Assembly (NCBI GenBank): GCA_046154125.1
Contig: JBJXEJ010000024.1
Coordinates: forward strand, 1 to 16,187
Direction: 5' to 3'
Source of the DNA: PBB1 sp046154125
GTDB taxonomy: Bacteria; Pseudomonadota; Gammaproteobacteria; Burkholderiales; Burkholderiaceae_C
Length of the DNA stretch: 16,187 bases
How positions within the stretch are numbered: the stretch's first letter is position 1; each line of letters opens with the position of its first letter. This document shows positions 13,129 to 16,187 of the stretch, piece by piece. The notes under the pieces are model-generated. The model saw only the letters and a program-made list of their open reading frames with translations, did not search any database and was not told the origin of the DNA. The translations under genes and the position numbers were made by a program.

Positions 13129-14490
13129 TCAGAACATGTAGCTGTAGCGGTCGATCTCCCACTGGCTCACCGTCAGGTGGTAGGCGTTCCACTCCTCGGT
13201 CTTGTACTTGATGAACTCGTTGCGCAGCTCGGTGCCCAGCGTCTTCTCGACAAGCGGGTCGGCGGCGAAGGCGTCGATCGCTTCGTGCAGCGTCTGCGGC
13301 AGGAACTCGATGCCGCGCTCGCGGCGTTCGGCTTCCGACATCGCGTACAGGTTGTCCTCGTTCGCCTTGCCGGGATCGAGGTTCTCGCGGATGCCTTCGA
13401 GGCCGGCAGCCAGTGCCAGCGTGGCGGCCAGGTACGGGTTGACCGCGCCGTCGGCGTTGCGCGATTCGCAGCGTCCGCCGCCTGCCGGCACGCGCACCGA
13501 GTTGGTCCGGTTGTTCGAGCCGAACGAGTTGAACACCGGCGCCCAGGTGAAGTAGCTCATCGCGCCCTGGCGCACCAGCCGCTTGTAGCTGTTGACCGTC
13601 GGCGCGAACGCGGCACACAAGGCCGGGCCGTGCTTCAGGATGCCGCCGATGAACTGGTAGCCCATCGTCGTCAGACCGATGCCGCGCGGGTCGTCCTTCG
13701 GGTCGCAGGCGAACAGGTTGGCGCGGGTCTTCAAGTCGTACAGCGACATGTTGAAGTGCGCCCCGGTACCGGTGCGGTTGCCGAAGGGCTTGGGCATCAT
13801 CGTCGCGAGCAGGCCTTCTTCCTTCGCATAGTGCTTGGCCATGAAGCGGAAGAAGGTCAGCCGGTCGCACATGCGCAGCGCGTCGCTGTAGGCGAAGTCG
13901 AACTCGAACTGACCGTTGCCGTCTTCATGGTCGAACGAGTAAAGATCCCAGCCCAGGCCGTCGATCGCCGTGGCCATCTTGTCGAGCCAGCCGAACTGGT
14001 CGACGAAGCCGCGCACGTCGTAGCAGGGCTTGACCAGCTTGTCGTCCGGGTTCGGCACCTGCAGCGTGCCGTCTGCGTTTTGCTTCAGCAGGTAGATCTC
14101 GCACTCGATGCCGAGGTTCATGCCCAGACCCATCTCGGCCGCCTGCGCCAGCACGTTCTTCAGCGCGACGCGGGTATTCAGCGGGTAGGGCTTGCCCTGG
14201 AAGGTGTTGTCGGCGGGCATCCACGCGATCTTCGGTTCCCACGGCAACTGGATGATGTGATCGAGGTCGGGCACCGACGCCAGCTCGTCGTCGCTGGGCG
14301 CCTGTCCCAGGCCATCCAGCGCGTAGCCGGTGTAGCGCTCGGAGCCGGCGGCCATCTGCGGCAGGTGGTCGATCGGCACCACCTTCGCTTTCGGAATGCC
14401 GTGGATGTCGACGTAGGCGCCGATGCAGTACTTGACGCCTTGCGCCTTCAAACGGTCGCGGACGGCGAGGACTTCTTGGGAATCGTGCAT
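13129..14490 (-). CDS. Type III glutamine synthetase (GlnT) / gamma-glutamylmethylamide synthetase homologue
   Basis: ATP-dependent ligase joining ammonia or an alkylamine to the gamma-carboxyl of glutamate. The 453 residues show the glutamine synthetase active site: GIECEIYLL (E129, E131), GQFEFDF (E196), GTGAHFNMSL (H245), NSYKRL (300-305), NNRTNSVRVP (R328, R333) and CESRNADGAVNPYLA (E342, R344). In the flap, where type I enzymes have a Glu in GFEAPV (E327), this protein reads TWAPV. Length and motifs fit the GlnT/GmaS group (435-455 residues), which includes both glutamine synthetases and the GMAS of the N-methylglutamate pathway for methylamine; sequence alone does not separate them here. 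The C1 context makes GMAS attractive. The start is ATG 14490 with AAGG 9 bases upstream; the TTG at 14499 is less likely. It is the last gene of the - strand transport operon. Confidence 0.9.
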   Translation of the reverse strand: MHDSQEVLAVRDRLKAQGVKYCIGAYVDIHGIPKAKVVPIDHLPQMAAGSERYTGYALDGLGQAPSDDELASVPDLDHIIQLPWEPKIAWMPADNTFQGKPYPLNTRVALKNVLAQAAEMGLGMNLGIECEIYLLKQNADGTLQVPNPDDKLVKPCYDVRGFVDQFGWLDKMATAIDGLGWDLYSFDHEDGNGQFEFDFAYSDALRMCDRLTFFRFMAKHYAKEEGLLATMMPKPFGNRTGTGAHFNMSLYDLKTRANLFACDPKDDPRGIGLTTMGYQFIGGILKHGPALCAAFAPTVNSYKRLVRQGAMSYFTWAPVFNSFGSNNRTNSVRVPAGGGRCESRNADGAVNPYLAATLALAAGLEGIRENLDPGKANEDNLYAMSEAERRERGIEFLPQTLHEAIDAFAADPLVEKTLGTELRNEFIKYKTEEWNAYHLTVSQWEIDRYSYMF

Positions 14491-14580
14491 GGGGTTCAAC
14501 CTTCGTGTAGGGGAGGAGTGATGGATGAAAAGCAGGGATGCGCTAGCCGAGACTCCCGCTTTCAGCGGGGCTGTCAGAGG
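14491..14580 (-). promoter_or_regulatory. Intercistronic spacer with hairpin before the glutamine synthetase-like gene
   Basis: The 90-base gap between ATPase stop and synthetase start contains a perfect 6-bp stem CCCGCT/AGCGGG (14555-14560 with 14564-14569, 3-base loop). No T run follows on the - strand, so it is probably not a full terminator. It may instead set different mRNA levels for transporter and enzyme. A separate promoter in the spacer cannot be excluded. Confidence 0.35.
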
Positions 14581-15489
14581 TCACTCCACGTTGTCGGTGA
14601 CGTCGGTCAGGCGGGTGATCGGCGGCAGCACGATGTCTTCATCGGTGGCTTCGGTCGGGGTGTGGATCAATGCTTCGAGCCGCGCCTTGGTTGCGCGAAA
14701 CTCGGGCGAGGTGACCTGCGCCGGGCTGCGCGGGCGTGGAACCGGTACTTCGATCAGTTCCTGGACCTCGCCCGGATGGGCCTTCAGCACCAGGATGCGG
14801 TCGGCCAGGAAGATGGCTTCGTCGAGGTCATGGGTGATGAACACGATCGTGATGTCGATGTTCTTCCAGATCTCGAGCAGGTACGACTGCATCTTGGCGC
14901 GCGTCTGCGCGTCGAGCGCGCCGAACGGCTCGTCCATCAGCAGGATGCGCGGCTGGTTCGCCAGCGCCCGGGCGATCGCCACCCGTTGCTTCATGCCCCC
15001 CGACAACTGGTGCGGGTAGGCATCGGCAAACTTGGACAGTCCCACCAGGTCGAGCCACTGCAGCGCGCTCTGCTCGGCCTGGCCGTGGCTGGCGCCGTTC
15101 ATCTTCAGGCCGAACATCACGTTGCGCTTGACGTTCAGCCACGGGAACAGCGTGTAGCCCTGGAAGACCATGCCGCGATCTCGGCACGGGCCGGCCACCG
15201 CCTCGCCGTCGAGCAGCACCTGGCCTTCGGACTGCGTCTCCAGCCCGGCCAGGATGCGGATCAGCGTCGACTTGCCGCAGCCCGACGGCCCGATGATGCA
15301 GACGAACTCGCGCCGGTAGGTCTTGAAGTCGATGCCCTTCAACGCCACCACCTCGCCCTGCGCGGTGGTGAAGCGCTTGCCGAGCTGCTTCACGTCGAGG
15401 ATGACGTTGCGCTGCTTCAGGCGCTCGAAGCGCTCGCGCACCGGCTCCGACTGGGTCAGGTACGACGGGATGTCTGCGGGGTTCTGCAT
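14581..15489 (-). CDS. ABC transporter ATP-binding protein, NitT/TauT/SsuB type
   Basis: Cytoplasmic ATPase powering import together with the permease upstream. All motifs are intact in 302 residues: Walker A GPSGCGKST (67-75), Q-loop Q110 (VFQGYTLFPWL), signature LSGGMKQR (162-169), Walker B ILLMDEP (182-188) with D-loop, and H220 of the switch (VFITHDLDEA). The FPWL after the Q-loop is typical of nitrate/sulfonate/taurine ATPases. The protein has an N-terminal extension of about 28 residues and a C-terminal tail of about 60 after the core, rich in Pro, Thr and Glu, that is common in this family but not functionally defined. The ATG at 15489 lies 22 bases after the permease stop; no strong ribosome binding site is seen, so coupling is likely. 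Confidence 0.94.
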   Translation of the reverse strand: MQNPADIPSYLTQSEPVRERFERLKQRNVILDVKQLGKRFTTAQGEVVALKGIDFKTYRREFVCIIGPSGCGKSTLIRILAGLETQSEGQVLLDGEAVAGPCRDRGMVFQGYTLFPWLNVKRNVMFGLKMNGASHGQAEQSALQWLDLVGLSKFADAYPHQLSGGMKQRVAIARALANQPRILLMDEPFGALDAQTRAKMQSYLLEIWKNIDITIVFITHDLDEAIFLADRILVLKAHPGEVQELIEVPVPRPRSPAQVTSPEFRATKARLEALIHTPTEATDEDIVLPPITRLTDVTDNVE

Positions 15490-15511
15490 GGCGTGTCGGC
15501 GGCGTCGCGGC

Positions 15512-16187
15512 TCAGTCGTTCAGGGCGCCGCGGTCCCACGGGAACAGCACCCGCTCCAGCCGCGCCAGCAGCAGGTCGGAGCCAAAGCCGATCACGCCGA
15601 TCAGCAGGATCGCGGCGTAGACGTCATCGAAGTTCTGGCAGCGCGCCTGCTGCGTGATGAACAGCGTGATGCCCGAGCTGGTGCCGATCAGCTCGGCCAC
15701 CACCAGATAAGTCCAGGCCCAGCCCAGCAGGATGCGCTGGTCCCGGTACAGGTTGGGCAGGATGCCGGGCACCACCACGTGCGTCAGCAGCTTCAGCGGC
15801 TTGGTGCCCAGCGTCAGCGCCGCTTCGAGCAACGCGTAGTCGAGCTTCCGCGCGGTGTTGGCGACCACCAGCACCTGCTGGAAGAAGGTGCCGATGAAGA
15901 TGATCGCGACCTTCGGCCCTTCGTAGATGCCGAGCACCGCGACCGCCAGCGCGCCGAACGCCGGCGCCGGCAGGTAGCGGAAGAATTCCACGAAGGGCTC
16001 GTTGAGTCGAGACAACGCCGAGTAGGTGCCGCAGACGATGCCCAGCGGCACCGCGATCAACGACGACAGCAGGAAGCCGTAGACGATCAGCCGGATGCTG
16101 TCGCCCATGCTGTCGAGGATGCCCTTGCCGCCGGTCTGCTTCGGCGTGTTCGAGAAGGCGTTGACGAAGGCCAGCGCGACCTCGTGC
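15512..16187 (-). CDS. ABC transporter permease, NitT/TauT type, 5' end cut by window
   Basis: Inner-membrane permease of the importer. The frame is open to the right edge, so the first part is missing; the ATG at 16106-16108 is internal (EVALAFVNAFSNTPKQTGGKGILDS precedes it in frame). Visible are hydrophobic segments IRLIVYGFLLSSLIAVPLGIVCG, GALAVAVLGIYEGPKVAIIFIGTFFQQVLVV, the EAA loop that docks on the ATPase (EAALTLGTKPLKLLTHVVVPGILPNL, with the conserved Gly 7 residues in), then ILLGWAWTYLVVAELIG and VYAAILLIGVIGFGSDLLL. The ending ARLERVLFPWDR is typical of this family. It is the first visible gene of an operon with the ATPase and the glutamine synthetase-like enzyme; another gene may lie upstream outside the window. 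Confidence 0.92.
   Translation of the reverse strand, partial: HEVALAFVNAFSNTPKQTGGKGILDSMGDSIRLIVYGFLLSSLIAVPLGIVCGTYSALSRLNEPFVEFFRYLPAPAFGALAVAVLGIYEGPKVAIIFIGTFFQQVLVVANTARKLDYALLEAALTLGTKPLKLLTHVVVPGILPNLYRDQRILLGWAWTYLVVAELIGTSSGITLFITQQARCQNFDDVYAAILLIGVIGFGSDLLLARLERVLFPWDRGALND

Noticed and set aside
12533..13870. Minus-strand frame of 445 codons
   Set aside because: It overlaps the NikR-like gene, the repeat block and the synthetase gene in another frame, and shows no family motif.
13075..15657. Long + strand open frame of 860 codons
   Set aside because: It runs antisense across the complete synthetase and ATPase genes, whose active-site motifs are intact. Long antisense frames are expected at this GC content.
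1..16187. tRNA, rRNA, CRISPR array, transposase or prophage genes
   Set aside because: None was recognised on either strand.

Overview
The window is a GC-rich proteobacterial chromosome segment with densely packed genes. Gene content points to a methylotrophic or facultatively methylotrophic betaproteobacterium of the Burkholderiales, of the Methylibium / Rubrivivax / Leptothrix kind. That placement rests on gene types and base composition only, not on a marker gene.

Region 1 (1-6713, + strand) is a tetrahydromethanopterin (H4MPT) C1 cluster: the end of the formyltransferase/hydrolase complex (fhcA, cut by the left edge, then fhcD and fhcC), a formaldehyde-activating-enzyme paralogue that lacks the expected catalytic histidine, a fused pabB-pabC gene for 4-aminobenzoate (a precursor of H4MPT and folate), and a HAD phosphatase. 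Joints of the GTGA/ATGA type and short gaps suggest one long operon, closed by a strong hairpin at 6727-6753 that is shared with the convergent gene.

Region 2 (6760-7794, - strand) holds a small secreted protein of unknown function and a lipoprotein-type monohaem cytochrome c that resembles the XoxG cytochromes of methanol oxidation. Between them is an AT-rich island (30% GC from 7161 to 7280) with several short dyads.

Region 3 (8003-11127) contains orphan genes and two GGDEF proteins. Both have lost the fourth residue of the signature motif (GGDQF and GGEVF), while both keep the RxxD inhibitory site. There are also an exported protein and two small unknown proteins.

Region 4 (11325-16187) is a nitrogen-compound module in two converging arms. 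On + are a NitT/TauT-type solute-binding protein and a NikR-like ribbon-helix-helix regulator whose nickel site is only half conserved. On - are the matching permease (cut by the right edge), the ATPase and a type III glutamine synthetase / gamma-glutamylmethylamide synthetase homologue. Between the arms lies a highly structured non-coding block (12818-13024), including a 24-bp inverted repeat with two mismatches, which looks like a dispersed intergenic repeat. Together regions 1, 2 and 4 fit a bacterium that oxidises C1 units through H4MPT to formate and takes up and assimilates a small nitrogen compound, perhaps an amine. The substrate link is inference.
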